From Desulfopila_A sp964446655 (lineage in GTDB: Bacteria > Desulfobacterota > Desulfobulbia > Desulfobulbales > Desulfocapsaceae): a DNA stretch of 64,000 nt. Positions 53,791 to 62,814 of the stretch are shown one piece after another. The stretch is taken from the NCBI GenBank assembly GCA_964446655.1, contig CAYUPL010000001.1, forward strand, positions 62,001-126,000, in the 5' to 3' direction. Under the pieces are notes generated by a model, which made no database searches, was not told the origin of the DNA, and was given only the letters and a program-made list of their open reading frames with translations. Numbering within the stretch: the stretch's first letter is position 1; each line of letters opens with the position of its first letter. The translations under genes and the position numbers were made by a program.

Positions 53791-56082
53791 ATGGAAAGAA
53801 AATCGTATCAGGACAGAACCAATGAGCAACTGCCTCAGATTCTTCTTGGCGACACATTGAGCCTGGTTGAACAAAAGCGCAGAAAAAAAAAGCTGACCCG
53901 CTTTGTCATCTTTTTCTGTCTCTGCCTGATTCCCATTTTTGTCTGGTTCCAGTCACTGCTTTTCGACCATGATATCTCCATTCCGGTTAACTCGAATACT
54001 CTTATTTTTGTCCTTATAAATGTTAACGTTCTGCTGGTTCTTCTGGTTCTTTTTTTGGTATTGCGTAATCTGGCCGAGCTTTTTATTGAAAGCAGAAAAA
54101 ACCTGCTTAACGCTAAACTGAAAACAAAGCTGGTAATCTCTTTCCTTTCCCTCTCGCTTATTCCGACGATACTCCTCTTTTTTGTCGCGCTGCAATTCGT
54201 CTCCACCAGCATGGATTACTGGTTTAAAGCCAGCGTCGAAAAGTCGTTGCAAGAATCCCTCAAACTTGCTCAGACAATGCTTCACGATACCGAAGAAAGA
54301 GCCACCAGACTTGGCACCCACATCAGCTCGAGCTTGGCAGAAACGGTTGTTCAGGGTGCACCTCAATCAAACCCTGTACAACTTCAGGATATCCTCAACT
54401 ATCAAACCAGTTATGGACCAGACAGTCTCATCCTCGTAGCCGAAGACGGCAGTTTTGAGATATCGTCGGCCTCTGCTCGCCTCGAAGGCCTCAAACTTCC
54501 GAACATCCCGGTGAGTACTTTACAGAGTCTTGATGAATACCCGACCGGTCAAAATATCATTCAAGAGACACTGCAGGGTGATCTGATTCGTCATGTTATC
54601 ATCACTCGTATTGGGGAGAACCGCCAAAGGAGCATACTGATAACCACTCTGCTGGTGGACAAAGAGCAGCTCACCGGAATGGAAGCCATCTCGCAGGGCA
54701 TAGAAGGATACAGACAGCTGAAATATCTCAAAGAGCCGTTCAAATTCTGGCTTCTTATCATTCTCCTGATCGTCACTGTACTCATTATCTTCGGTGCTGT
54801 CTGGTTTGGTTTCTATATCTCAAAGAGTATTACCGAACCGGTTGCCAAACTTGCAGAGGCCACCAAAAGAATTGCTGAAGGTGATCTCGAGTTTGTCATC
54901 GAAGGAAAAACAGATGATGAGATTGGTCTGCTGGTTGACGCCTTTAACAAGATGACCATAAACCTTAGCAACAGCAACAAAAAGCTTGCCGAAACACTCA
55001 CCGCACTGCATTCCAGTTCCCAGGAATCGGAGCAGCGTCGTCGATACACCGAGATAATACTGCAGAATGTCTCCGCAGGAGTTATCTCACTTGATGAAGA
55101 AGGCCGGATTACCACGATAAATCGTTTTGCGGCCAACCTCCTTAATATTGACAAAAACTATTATCTCAACAAACGATTTCAAGACACTCTTCTGGATCAG
55201 CACGCTGCGATTATTCGTGGATTTCTGGAGAAGCTGCAGATTTCCAAAAAGAGCACCATAGAAGAGCATCTGCGTATCAACGTTTTGCGGAAAAACTATT
55301 CCCTCCTGATCAACTTTACCCGCCTTGAAGATGATGAAGGGACACCGCTCGGCTATGTCCTGATGTTCGACGATCTCACCAAAATTGAAAAAATGCAACG
55401 GATGGCGGCCTGGCGCGAAGTTGCCCGAAGAATAGCCCATGAAATCAAAAACCCTCTTACTCCCATTCAGTTATCAGCCCAACGACTGCGCAGACGTTAT
55501 CCCGATATTCTTGAAGACGGTGATAAAATTTTTGACCAGTGCACGGCAACCATCATTAATCAGGTCGATGAACTCAAACGGCTTGTCAGTGAGTTCTCCC
55601 AGTTTGCCCGCATGCCCAAAATCCAAAAATCTCAAGGGAATCTGGAAAAACTGGTACACGAAACGCTATTCCTCTATGCAGAAGCTCACAAACACATCCA
55701 TTTTCAGTGTCATACCACGTCAAAGCTCCCCACCTTTTCGTTCGATCCCGAGCAGATCAAAAGATGTCTCATCAACCTTCTCGATAATGCTGTTGCGGTA
55801 TTAGGTGACGGCGGTAATATTGATATAGAGCTGACAAATGATGATGAAAGTGTTTTCATTCATGTCTGTGACGATGGTCCAGGCACAACACCTGAGGACA
55901 AAGGAAAGCTTTTTGAACCCTATTTTTCCACAAAAAAAACAGGTACGGGGCTTGGCCTTGCCATTGTTTCCACCATTGTCGCCGACCATGGTGGTTATAT
56001 TCGGGTGATGGATAACGACCCGCAGGGGTCAGTCTTTAGTATTGAATTGCCCCTCCAGTCCAATAAAAAAGACGATATGTGA
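53791..56082 (+). CDS. NtrY-like membrane histidine kinase
   Basis: A 763-residue sensor kinase: four N-terminal TM segments (about 30-125, including FVIFFCLCLIPIFVW and FVLINVNVLLVLLVLFLVL), a large periplasmic region to about 310, a further TM (about 312-338), HAMP, PAS (about 420-530), HisKA with His in RRIAHEIKNPLTPIQ, and HATPase with DDGPGTTPEDKGKLF and GTGLGLAIV. Together with the sigma-54 regulator that follows it forms an NtrYX-type pair, which often senses redox or nitrogen state. The signal is not known. Confidence 0.94.
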   Translation: MERKSYQDRTNEQLPQILLGDTLSLVEQKRRKKKLTRFVIFFCLCLIPIFVWFQSLLFDHDISIPVNSNTLIFVLINVNVLLVLLVLFLVLRNLAELFIESRKNLLNAKLKTKLVISFLSLSLIPTILLFFVALQFVSTSMDYWFKASVEKSLQESLKLAQTMLHDTEERATRLGTHISSSLAETVVQGAPQSNPVQLQDILNYQTSYGPDSLILVAEDGSFEISSASARLEGLKLPNIPVSTLQSLDEYPTGQNIIQETLQGDLIRHVIITRIGENRQRSILITTLLVDKEQLTGMEAISQGIEGYRQLKYLKEPFKFWLLIILLIVTVLIIFGAVWFGFYISKSITEPVAKLAEATKRIAEGDLEFVIEGKTDDEIGLLVDAFNKMTINLSNSNKKLAETLTALHSSSQESEQRRRYTEIILQNVSAGVISLDEEGRITTINRFAANLLNIDKNYYLNKRFQDTLLDQHAAIIRGFLEKLQISKKSTIEEHLRINVLRKNYSLLINFTRLEDDEGTPLGYVLMFDDLTKIEKMQRMAAWREVARRIAHEIKNPLTPIQLSAQRLRRRYPDILEDGDKIFDQCTATIINQVDELKRLVSEFSQFARMPKIQKSQGNLEKLVHETLFLYAEAHKHIHFQCHTTSKLPTFSFDPEQIKRCLINLLDNAVAVLGDGGNIDIELTNDDESVFIHVCDDGPGTTPEDKGKLFEPYFSTKKTGTGLGLAIVSTIVADHGGYIRVMDNDPQGSVFSIELPLQSNKKDDM

Positions 56083-56236
56083 ACATCTTTTTGCAGACTA
56101 TCATTGAAACCGGCAGACAAACTTTTCCTGTCCGGCATCATATGCTGCCCTGCAGGCAAACGAAGCTGTGAACATCCTGTTTAACAGGCGAAACAGATAC
56201 CCCCGGCGATACAATCACAACAATGCGGCACAAGCA

Positions 56237-57610
56237 ATGAATACCAAACGAATTCTTGTTATTGATGATGAAATTTCCATCCAGCAGGCTCTTGGCGGCA
56301 TTCTGGAAGATGAAGGTTTTCTCCCTTTCGGAGTTTCTTCCGCAGAAGACGGGATCCCTCTTATTGAGGAAAAAAAGATAGATCTTGTTCTCCTCGACAT
56401 CTGGCTCGGCGATAATATGGATGGGTTGACGGCATTGGAAGAGATCAGGAAGATATCAGACATACCCATCATCATGATCTCCGGGCACGCCAGTATAGAA
56501 ACCGCGGTAAAAGCAACGCGTAAAGGCGCCTATGATTTTATTGAAAAACCGTTGTCCTATGACAAGGTTATTCTGTCCATAACAAACGGGCTGCGATTCG
56601 CCAGGCTTGAACACGAAAATAAACTGCTGCGAGAAAGCACGGAGAAGAAAAACCGCTTAACCGGCCAATCCCCCTCCATCGTCTCCCTGAGGAATCAGAT
56701 TGAAATGGTCGCTCCTTCCGACGCCTGGGTTCTCATTCGCGGTGACCACGGTACAGGCAAGGAGCTGGTAGCACAGGCAATCCACAACCTGTCTTCCTCA
56801 AGTGATCGTCCCATGGTCGAGGTAAACTGTGCCGCAATTCCTGAAGAACTGATAGAATCTGAGCTGTTCGGTCATGTAAAAGGTTCCTTTACCGGCGCCA
56901 ACACCAATAAACTCGGCAAATTTGACCAAGCTGACGGCGGCATCCTGTTTCTTGATGAAATTGGAGACATGAGCCTCAAAACCCAGGCGAAAACCCTGCG
57001 CATTCTCCAGGAGCAGAAATTTGAGCGAGTCGGCGGCGACAAAACTATCAGCGTCAACGTCCGTGTCCTCGCCGCCACCAACAAAAACCTCGAGGAAGAA
57101 ATACAGCAGGGTAATTTCCGCGCAGATCTTTTCTATCGCCTCAATGTTGTTCCCATCCATGTGCCGCTGCTGCGGGAGCGTATTGAAGATATCCCTCTGC
57201 TGGTCGATGATCTCATGGACAACCTCATCGGCAAAGGACTGGTACGAAAGAGCTTCGACCAGAGTGCCTATGGAGAAATGATGAAACACCACTGGCCCGG
57301 CAACGTCAGAGAGTTGAGAAACTTTATTGAAAGATTGGCCATCATGTGTCCTGATCAGACCATCTCCGCTCATCATGTTCAGTGTTTTTTAGGCTCAGCA
57401 AGCAGTGTGGTTTCAGGACCTGTCAACGACGGTCTGAGCCTCCCCTACCGTGCGGCGGATTTCAAAGATGCGAAAAGATCTTTTGAGCGTGAATATCTCA
57501 ACCTCAAGCTCGAAGAGAACGAAAACAATATTTCCAAAACCGCCGAGAAAATCGGTTTGGAGAGAAGCCATCTTCACAAAAAACTCAAAAGCCTCAATAT
57601 TATACAATAA
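56237..57610 (+). CDS. NtrX-like sigma-54 response regulator
   Basis: A 457-residue regulator: receiver (about 1-120) with phospho-acceptor Asp in LVLLDIWLGDNMDG, AAA+ domain with Walker A RGDHGTGKE and sigma-54 loop reading GSFTGA instead of GAFTGA, RADLYRLNV-type sensor (FRADLFYRLNVVP) and a C-terminal Fis HTH (NNISKTAEKIGLERSHLHKKL). I chose ATG 56237 (MNTKRILVIDDE); a GTG at 56168 would add 23 untypical residues. It follows the NtrY-like kinase. Confidence 0.94.
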   Translation: MNTKRILVIDDEISIQQALGGILEDEGFLPFGVSSAEDGIPLIEEKKIDLVLLDIWLGDNMDGLTALEEIRKISDIPIIMISGHASIETAVKATRKGAYDFIEKPLSYDKVILSITNGLRFARLEHENKLLRESTEKKNRLTGQSPSIVSLRNQIEMVAPSDAWVLIRGDHGTGKELVAQAIHNLSSSSDRPMVEVNCAAIPEELIESELFGHVKGSFTGANTNKLGKFDQADGGILFLDEIGDMSLKTQAKTLRILQEQKFERVGGDKTISVNVRVLAATNKNLEEEIQQGNFRADLFYRLNVVPIHVPLLRERIEDIPLLVDDLMDNLIGKGLVRKSFDQSAYGEMMKHHWPGNVRELRNFIERLAIMCPDQTISAHHVQCFLGSASSVVSGPVNDGLSLPYRAADFKDAKRSFEREYLNLKLEENENNISKTAEKIGLERSHLHKKLKSLNIIQ

Positions 57611-57652
57611 ATTTCAAGAATTCTTTTTTCACAATACATCAGGAGAAAAAAA

Positions 57653-58627
57653 ATGGTTTTCCCAGATTATCGACCACGTCGTCTACGCAAAAACGAAACA
57701 TTTCGGGCCCTCATCCGCGAAACGCAGCTCTCCGCCTCACAATTGATTTATCCCCTCTTCGTCCTGCCCGGCAAGAATATCCGCGAAGAGATCCCCTCCA
57801 TGCCTGGTGTCTTCCGAGTCTCCGTTGATCAGCTGGCCCGTGAAGCCAAAGAGTGTCTCGCTCTCGGCATTAATGCCGTCCTTCTCTTCGGCCTTCCGGA
57901 AAAAAAGGATGCCATGGGGTCCCAGGCGCATTCAAAAAGCGGCATCATCCAAAAAGCTGTTCAGGAGCTAAAAAACAAAACACCCAATTTGATGGTAATA
58001 ACCGATGTCTGTCTCTGTGAATATACCGACCATGGTCATTGCGGCTGCATAATCGGCAACGAAGTCGACAACGATGCCACCATCGAAATTCTTGCCAAGA
58101 CAGCGCTTTCTCACGCGCAGGCCGGGGCGGACATGGTCGCCCCCTCCGATATGATGGATGGTCGTATTGCAGAAATCCGTGGAGTCCTCGACGAAAACAA
58201 CTTTGATGCTATTCCGATAATGTCTTACGCAGTCAAATATGCCTCTTCCTTTTATGGTCCTTTTCGGGATGCGGCTGACTGTGCACCGCGTTTTGGCGAC
58301 CGGCGCAGCTACCAGATGGATCCGGCCAACAGCAGAGAGGCTCTTCGCGAAGCGACTCTGGACGTCGACGAAGGCGCAGATATCCTCATGGTAAAGCCGG
58401 CTGTCGCCTATCTCGATATTATTGCCCGACTTAGAGAAGAGTTTGATCTCCCCATAGCCGCCTACCATGTCAGTGGCGAATATGCCATGATCAAAGCTGC
58501 AGCGGCAAAAGGCTGGATTGATGGTGAGAAAGTGATGCAGGAAACCCTTCTCTCGATACGCAGAGCGGGTGCTGACATTATCATTACCTATTTTGCCAAG
58601 GAAATGGCCAAGCTGCTTCGCCGGTGA
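57653..58627 (+). CDS. hemB: Delta-aminolevulinic acid dehydratase (porphobilinogen synthase)
   Basis: A 324-residue enzyme that condenses two 5-aminolevulinate molecules for heme, siroheme and cobalamin synthesis. Schiff-base lysines are in SYAVKYASSFYGPFR and LMVKPAVAYLDI. The Cys-rich DVCLCEYTDHGHCGC loop indicates a zinc-dependent form. GGAG precedes the ATG. It follows the regulator gene after 42 bp. Its product also feeds B12, which the many cobalamin enzymes here need. Confidence 0.96.
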   Translation: MVFPDYRPRRLRKNETFRALIRETQLSASQLIYPLFVLPGKNIREEIPSMPGVFRVSVDQLAREAKECLALGINAVLLFGLPEKKDAMGSQAHSKSGIIQKAVQELKNKTPNLMVITDVCLCEYTDHGHCGCIIGNEVDNDATIEILAKTALSHAQAGADMVAPSDMMDGRIAEIRGVLDENNFDAIPIMSYAVKYASSFYGPFRDAADCAPRFGDRRSYQMDPANSREALREATLDVDEGADILMVKPAVAYLDIIARLREEFDLPIAAYHVSGEYAMIKAAAAKGWIDGEKVMQETLLSIRRAGADIIITYFAKEMAKLLRR

Positions 58628-58703
58628 CGGCAGCAGATAGACAACCGAGGCGCTCTTTCTCTGCAGTTAGCCCGGATATCTCATGTTTGCAAAACTTGAT
58701 AAT

Positions 58704-58820
58704 TTCGTAAAAAGTTATTGAAGGTGCCGGGATGGGCTCTGCGATAAGCGCAGACTTCGAGAAAGCTTAATATACTAGGCGTAGTATCTGAAACGACGTA
58801 GATCGAGCTTTTTACGAGTC
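58704..58820 (-). mobile_element. MITE-like repeat, copy 2 (opposite orientation)
   Basis: A 117-bp element whose reverse complement matches 1271-1422 over its ends and much of its middle, without the 50-base hairpin insert. Terminal inverted repeats are TCGTAAAAAG (58705-58714) and CTTTTTACGAG (58808-58818). It lies between the hemB end and the vanZ-like end, ending 8 bp before the latter's stop codon. No coding capacity. Confidence 0.75.
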
Positions 58821-58828
58821 CATCAAAC

Positions 58829-59251
58829 TTACCAGGTGTAGCCGTCCTTTCGGGTCTGTTTAGACTGCACTGCCAACCAAAACAGGCAAACAGAAAACGC
58901 CCCGCAGGCATCGGCAACCACGTCACCCAGACCGGCATAACGCCCCGGGATAAAGGATTGATGCAATTCATCACTGATACCATAAAGCAGACAAACCACA
59001 AATACCGCTACGGCAACCATTTTGGGTCTGACACGCCGTACTCTTCGAGTGGGAACATAAAATACGGTCAGAGCTAAAACGGCATACAGCAGAAAATGAC
59101 CGACCTTGTCAATATACGCAATGTCAGGCAAATCAAGCTGTTCCGCAGGCTGGTGCGACAAATAAAAAATAGCGCCCATGACGGTCAGCATGGGCGCCAG
59201 CCGAACAGGCAACGACACTTCCCCGCCTCTGCAAGAGACACTATATGGCAA
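58829..59251 (-). CDS. VanZ-like membrane protein
   Basis: A 140-residue protein with about four TM segments. Seen: FYLSHQPAEQLDLPDIAYIDKVGHFLLYAVLAL and YGISDELHQSFIPGRYAGLGDVVADACGA, matching VanZ/YkoI-like proteins (conserved HFLLY and DELHQ-F-PGR). Function is unknown in general; some members give low-level teicoplanin resistance. The start is TTG at 59251, supported by GGAG eight bases upstream. It follows the SEC-C gene by 5 bp. The repeat element abuts its 3' end. Confidence 0.87.
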   Translation of the reverse strand: MPYSVSCRGGEVSLPVRLAPMLTVMGAIFYLSHQPAEQLDLPDIAYIDKVGHFLLYAVLALTVFYVPTRRVRRVRPKMVAVAVFVVCLLYGISDELHQSFIPGRYAGLGDVVADACGAFSVCLFWLAVQSKQTRKDGYTW

Positions 59252-59256
59252 CGTTT

Positions 59257-59757
59257 TTACTCCACATGCACTTGCTTCAGCAGTTCCGGAGAAAGCCTCT
59301 TTAAGATTTTTCGCCGGGCTGAAAAAAGTTGTCGGGTAGGTGCTCCAACGAGGATTTCCTCGGTTTTATCTCTATAGGACGTCACCCGGAGCTGTTTGTT
59401 CTTGAAGAAAAAAGTGTGGCTCCAGTCCACCACGATGGTTTCGTCACTTTCCTCAAGCGGTACGTCAAGCGCTTTACCCGAGGAGGCTATCGGCACACAG
59501 TCGGAATCTGTTATTTCGAGTACCCAGGCGTCGCCACTCTTGTCGCAATACAACAGAAAAACACCGACCTGCTGCATCATCTCCATTTTTTTGGCCGCCA
59601 TTTCCTGAAACCGTTGTATGGCGCCGCTGAGGGTCACTTTCTCCTGTGCTGCATCAGGTTGAATCTTCGGCTGTCGCACTGTCTGTTTAATTGCACAGCA
59701 GCGCTTGTATTTTCGGCCGCTGCCACAGGGACAGGCGTCATTTCGTCCTATCTTCAT
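59257..59757 (-). CDS. SEC-C motif protein
   Basis: A 166-residue protein whose N-terminus is a SEC-C zinc motif (NDACPCGSGRKYKRCC, residues 5-20), as at the end of SecA. The rest (about 45-166) includes ETIVVDWSHTFFFKNKQLRV and is not recognised. SEC-C motifs bind zinc and help contact SecB or ribosomes in SecA, but here the role is unknown. The ATG at 59757 is preceded by GGAGAGAG. Confidence 0.85.
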   Translation of the reverse strand: MKIGRNDACPCGSGRKYKRCCAIKQTVRQPKIQPDAAQEKVTLSGAIQRFQEMAAKKMEMMQQVGVFLLYCDKSGDAWVLEITDSDCVPIASSGKALDVPLEESDETIVVDWSHTFFFKNKQLRVTSYRDKTEEILVGAPTRQLFSARRKILKRLSPELLKQVHVE

Positions 59758-59951
59758 TTTTTGATACTCTCTCCAATCCAACTAAAATTTGTCTTTGAGA
59801 TAACCAAGCAGCATCATGGCGTAAGGGAAACGGATAGTTCACTCTTTGGTCGTCTTAGGATATATGTGCAATTTATTATAGTAGGGCTGCAATCTATCGA
59901 CCGAACATTTGCTCTTCCATAGCCGATGGAGGCATGCCCAACCCGAATTTT

Positions 59952-62123
59952 TCATGAGCATTTGCTGTAACCGCAATCGTGGCAGGTTTCGCATCCTTCC
60001 TCGAACACCAGAACACCGGCACATTCAGGACAAATAGAGGCGAAGCCATGCTGGGTTCCCGCCATAAATGACTTAAAAAGCTTGGATAGCTGCGCCGGAA
60101 GATCAAGCATATGACCACTTGAACGGTCAAGCTGTTTAATAATTTCATCCATGGGTACATTAAAACGCAGGGCCAGAGAAACCAGACGACAGGTAGTGGT
60201 CCACATGGTCGACTTATCTTTCAAATCTATCCTGTTATCAAAGGGGAATTTGGCAAACACCTCCATGGGTTGCTCTGTTTCATCAAAACAGACAATGATG
60301 TACACAGACTTCTGGTCCTGATCTTTAAGACGATACCGTTTGGCATCAAGAGTGTCGGGGAGATTGCGTTTACAGGGACCACTGGCGCCGACCAGCATCG
60401 TCTTCTCGTCAGAGCCCTTGTCGCCGATATTAAGGACCTGGGAATCACGAGATCCATCACGGTATACTGTCAGCCCCTTACAGCCGGATCGATATCCCAT
60501 CAAATACGCCAGCTTAACCTCTTCTCTAGTGGCCGAATTGGGGAGATTAATGGTTTTGGATATGGAGCTGTCAACGCCGCTCTGCTGCAAAATTCCCTGC
60601 ATAAGAATATGATCTTCCGGCAATACATCCTGTGCCGTACGGAATATTTCCTGCCATTTCTCTGGTATCTCAGGATGGCCGACAACAGTGCCGCTGTCGG
60701 CAACTTTACTCAGCAGCTCCTCGGAATAAAATTCCTCTCGCCGAGCCACCGACTCGAAGTATTTATTTACCAGGATGAGCCGATCACCATCCATAACATT
60801 TTTAACCATAACAATAGAATAATATGGTTCACAGCCGGAGGCACAGTCAGCTATCATAGAGACTGTACCGGTGGGCTGGATGGATGTCAATGCCGCATTT
60901 CTGCGGGCAGGATAGTCATTTACAGTAGGATCGTAGGCAGGGAAAGGTCCCTTTTCTTCAGCCAGTTCCCGGGATCTCTGCTCAGAGGCCTCACGGATGA
61001 ACTTCATCACATCGGCACAGAGCTCCCTTCCTTCCTCGCTGCCATAGGGGATAGAGAGCTGGATCAGCATATCATGCATTCCCATGATACCCAGACCGAT
61101 CTTTCTGGTCTGCAAAGTCATCTCTTCGATTTCCTTAATGGGAAAACGGTTGCAGTCAATGACATTATCAAGAAATGTGGTCGCTGTGTAGACGGTGGAC
61201 TGGAGTCTGTCATAGTCAATGGCGCCGTTTTTAACGAAATTGGCCAGGTTGATCGAACCAAGATTACAGCTTTCATAGGGCAGAAGCCATTGTTCTCCGC
61301 AAGGGTTGGTCGCCTCAAACCGGCCCAGCTGAGGCGTCATATTCGCTCTGTTGGCTGCATCTATAAAAAGGACGCCCGGCTCTCCATTATGCCAGGCTAA
61401 ATCAATTATTTTCTCAAATACTTCTCGGGCACTCAATTCGGCAACGACCGCACCGGTGGAAGGTTCTATCAAACTATAATGACTGTTCTCTTCCACAGCC
61501 TGCATAAAGGCATCGGTGATCGCTACACTGAAATTAAAATTATTAAATTTACTCTGATCTTCCTTGGCGGAAATAAAGTCCATAATATCGGGATGATCAA
61601 TGCGCAAAACACCCATATTGGCGCCGCGCCTCTTCCCTCCCTGTTTGATTGTTTCAGTGGCGGCATCAAAAACCGCCGCGAAAGACAGTGGGCCGGAAGC
61701 AACCCCTTGTGTGGATCGGACCGAGGCATTCTTAGACCGCAACCTGGAAAAGGAATAGCCTGTTCCCCCACCGGTTTTGTGGACCAGGGCCCCATTGCGT
61801 ATGGCTGTAAAGATGCCATCCATGGAATCCTCCACCGGCAGCACAAAACAAGCCGATAACTGTCCCAGGTCTGTACCGGCATTCATCAGACATGGAGAGT
61901 TCGGCAAAAAGTCCATATGGTACATCATGGAAAAAAAATCTTCCCTCAGCTTGTCATACTCCTCGCGCGCTCTGTCTACCTCAGCAACGGCAAGAGAAAC
62001 CCTGCGACATAGAGTTTCCCAGGTTTCAACGGGTATGCCGTCGGCATCTTTCAAATAATATCGTCTAGCCAGTACGGTTTCAGCGGTATTGGTCAATACC
62101 TGCTTGGTCAAATCAGGTGCCAT
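59952..62123 (-). CDS. nrdJ: Adenosylcobalamin-dependent ribonucleotide reductase (class II)
   Basis: A 723-residue reductase that makes deoxyribonucleotides using adenosylcobalamin, without oxygen. Seen: NSPCLMNAGTDLGQLSACFV, GGGTGYSFSRLR, catalytic Cys in ATNPCGEQWLLPYESCNLGSINL, the RKIGLGIMGMHDML loop, GCEPYYSIV, and a C-terminal Cys-rich end CPECAGVLVFEEGCETCHDCGYSKC, likely for zinc or thiol relay. I chose ATG 62123 (MAPDLTKQV), preceded by AGAGGAAC. The open frame extends 73 codons upstream but those residues are untypical. Candidate NrdR boxes lie upstream. Confidence 0.95.
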   Translation of the reverse strand: MAPDLTKQVLTNTAETVLARRYYLKDADGIPVETWETLCRRVSLAVAEVDRAREEYDKLREDFFSMMYHMDFLPNSPCLMNAGTDLGQLSACFVLPVEDSMDGIFTAIRNGALVHKTGGGTGYSFSRLRSKNASVRSTQGVASGPLSFAAVFDAATETIKQGGKRRGANMGVLRIDHPDIMDFISAKEDQSKFNNFNFSVAITDAFMQAVEENSHYSLIEPSTGAVVAELSAREVFEKIIDLAWHNGEPGVLFIDAANRANMTPQLGRFEATNPCGEQWLLPYESCNLGSINLANFVKNGAIDYDRLQSTVYTATTFLDNVIDCNRFPIKEIEEMTLQTRKIGLGIMGMHDMLIQLSIPYGSEEGRELCADVMKFIREASEQRSRELAEEKGPFPAYDPTVNDYPARRNAALTSIQPTGTVSMIADCASGCEPYYSIVMVKNVMDGDRLILVNKYFESVARREEFYSEELLSKVADSGTVVGHPEIPEKWQEIFRTAQDVLPEDHILMQGILQQSGVDSSISKTINLPNSATREEVKLAYLMGYRSGCKGLTVYRDGSRDSQVLNIGDKGSDEKTMLVGASGPCKRNLPDTLDAKRYRLKDQDQKSVYIIVCFDETEQPMEVFAKFPFDNRIDLKDKSTMWTTTCRLVSLALRFNVPMDEIIKQLDRSSGHMLDLPAQLSKLFKSFMAGTQHGFASICPECAGVLVFEEGCETCHDCGYSKCS

Positions 62124-62338
62124 GAAGTTCCTCTTTTTTCGAAACGATTCTATGAAGTACTCTTTTCCGGCAAACACGGTGTTGCTGCAAGTGCACGACT
62201 TCTCTCTTCGGACAGAGCATGCATCGTCACAAAACCTGTTTGTAAATATCAAGAAAAGAATGTATATAGAGCTAATCATTGCAAATGCTGACGTGTGAAT
62301 GCAGCAGATGTCCTCCCCCTTCCAACAACCAAATCTAT

Positions 62339-62385
62339 ACACTACATTTGTGGTACGCTCAAGAGCTATCTACAACATATGGTAG
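62339..62385 (-). promoter_or_regulatory. Candidate tandem NrdR boxes upstream of nrdJ
   Basis: Two 16-base elements, ACACTACATTTGTGGT (62339-62354) and CTACAACATATGGTAG (62370-62385), start 31 bp apart, the spacing usual for paired NrdR boxes. Each keeps most core positions of the consensus ACACWATATATWGTGT, though neither is a strong match. They lie about 216-262 bp before the nrdJ ATG. Confidence 0.45.
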
Positions 62386-62505
62386 AAAAACACAAAGAAC
62401 AGCAGGAATTCAATACTTTAAAAAAGGAAAAAAATTACCTCGCCAAACGTGGCTGAAAGAGCTGTATAACGGTTCATTTTTCATGCCATTTAAGCACTTT
62501 TTTGA

Positions 62506-62547
62506 AAACCATTGCACACCATTAGTTTGCAATGGCGCAAACCATTG
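62506..62547. repeat. Inverted and direct repeat cluster upstream of nrdJ and msrAB
   Basis: CCATTGCA (62509-62516) and TGCAATGG (62528-62535) form a perfect inverted repeat, and AAACCATTG occurs twice (62506-62514 and 62539-62547), 33 bp apart. Position in a divergent promoter region suggests an operator. Confidence 0.5.
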
Positions 62548-62814
62548 TTAGCCTGCAGTTTCCTTCCTTTTTTTAGAATCTCCAATTTTTTCAAATCCAC
62601 AAATCGCCAGACAACACAGTGACACCCTGAAGGCAGTGCCGTTTTCTTCAGCCCATCGTGATGCTCGTCAACTGTTTTTCAGTGTAACAATGATTCTTAT
62701 GATTATTATATAGGCAGGATGACTTTTCTGTACACCAGATGGCACTGCACCTCTCCTGAGGGGCGATTATCCACAAAGTAAACAACGGACCACTTCTCCA
62801 TGGAGATAAAATAA

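Larger units (their letters stand above)
62124..62814. other. Divergent region between nrdJ and msrAB
   Basis: A 691-bp gap. It holds two candidate NrdR boxes (62339-62385) and an inverted/direct repeat cluster (62506-62547). I looked for a cobalamin riboswitch on both strands and found no convincing B12 box. No gene is called. Confidence 0.6.

Noticed and set aside
60270..61400. Long open frame (376 codons) on the plus strand
   Set aside because: It lies fully antisense to nrdJ, whose motifs are unambiguous; the translated product resembles no family and is a codon-bias shadow.
62124..62342. N-terminal extension of nrdJ by 73 codons
   Set aside because: The extra residues are Cys- and Phe-rich and unlike reductase N-termini; the ATG at 62123 has a good ribosome site and the candidate NrdR boxes overlap the far end of the extension.
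62124..62814. Cobalamin riboswitch upstream of nrdJ
   Set aside because: Expected for a B12-linked gene, but I found no B12-box-like segment or matching stem arrangement on the minus strand.
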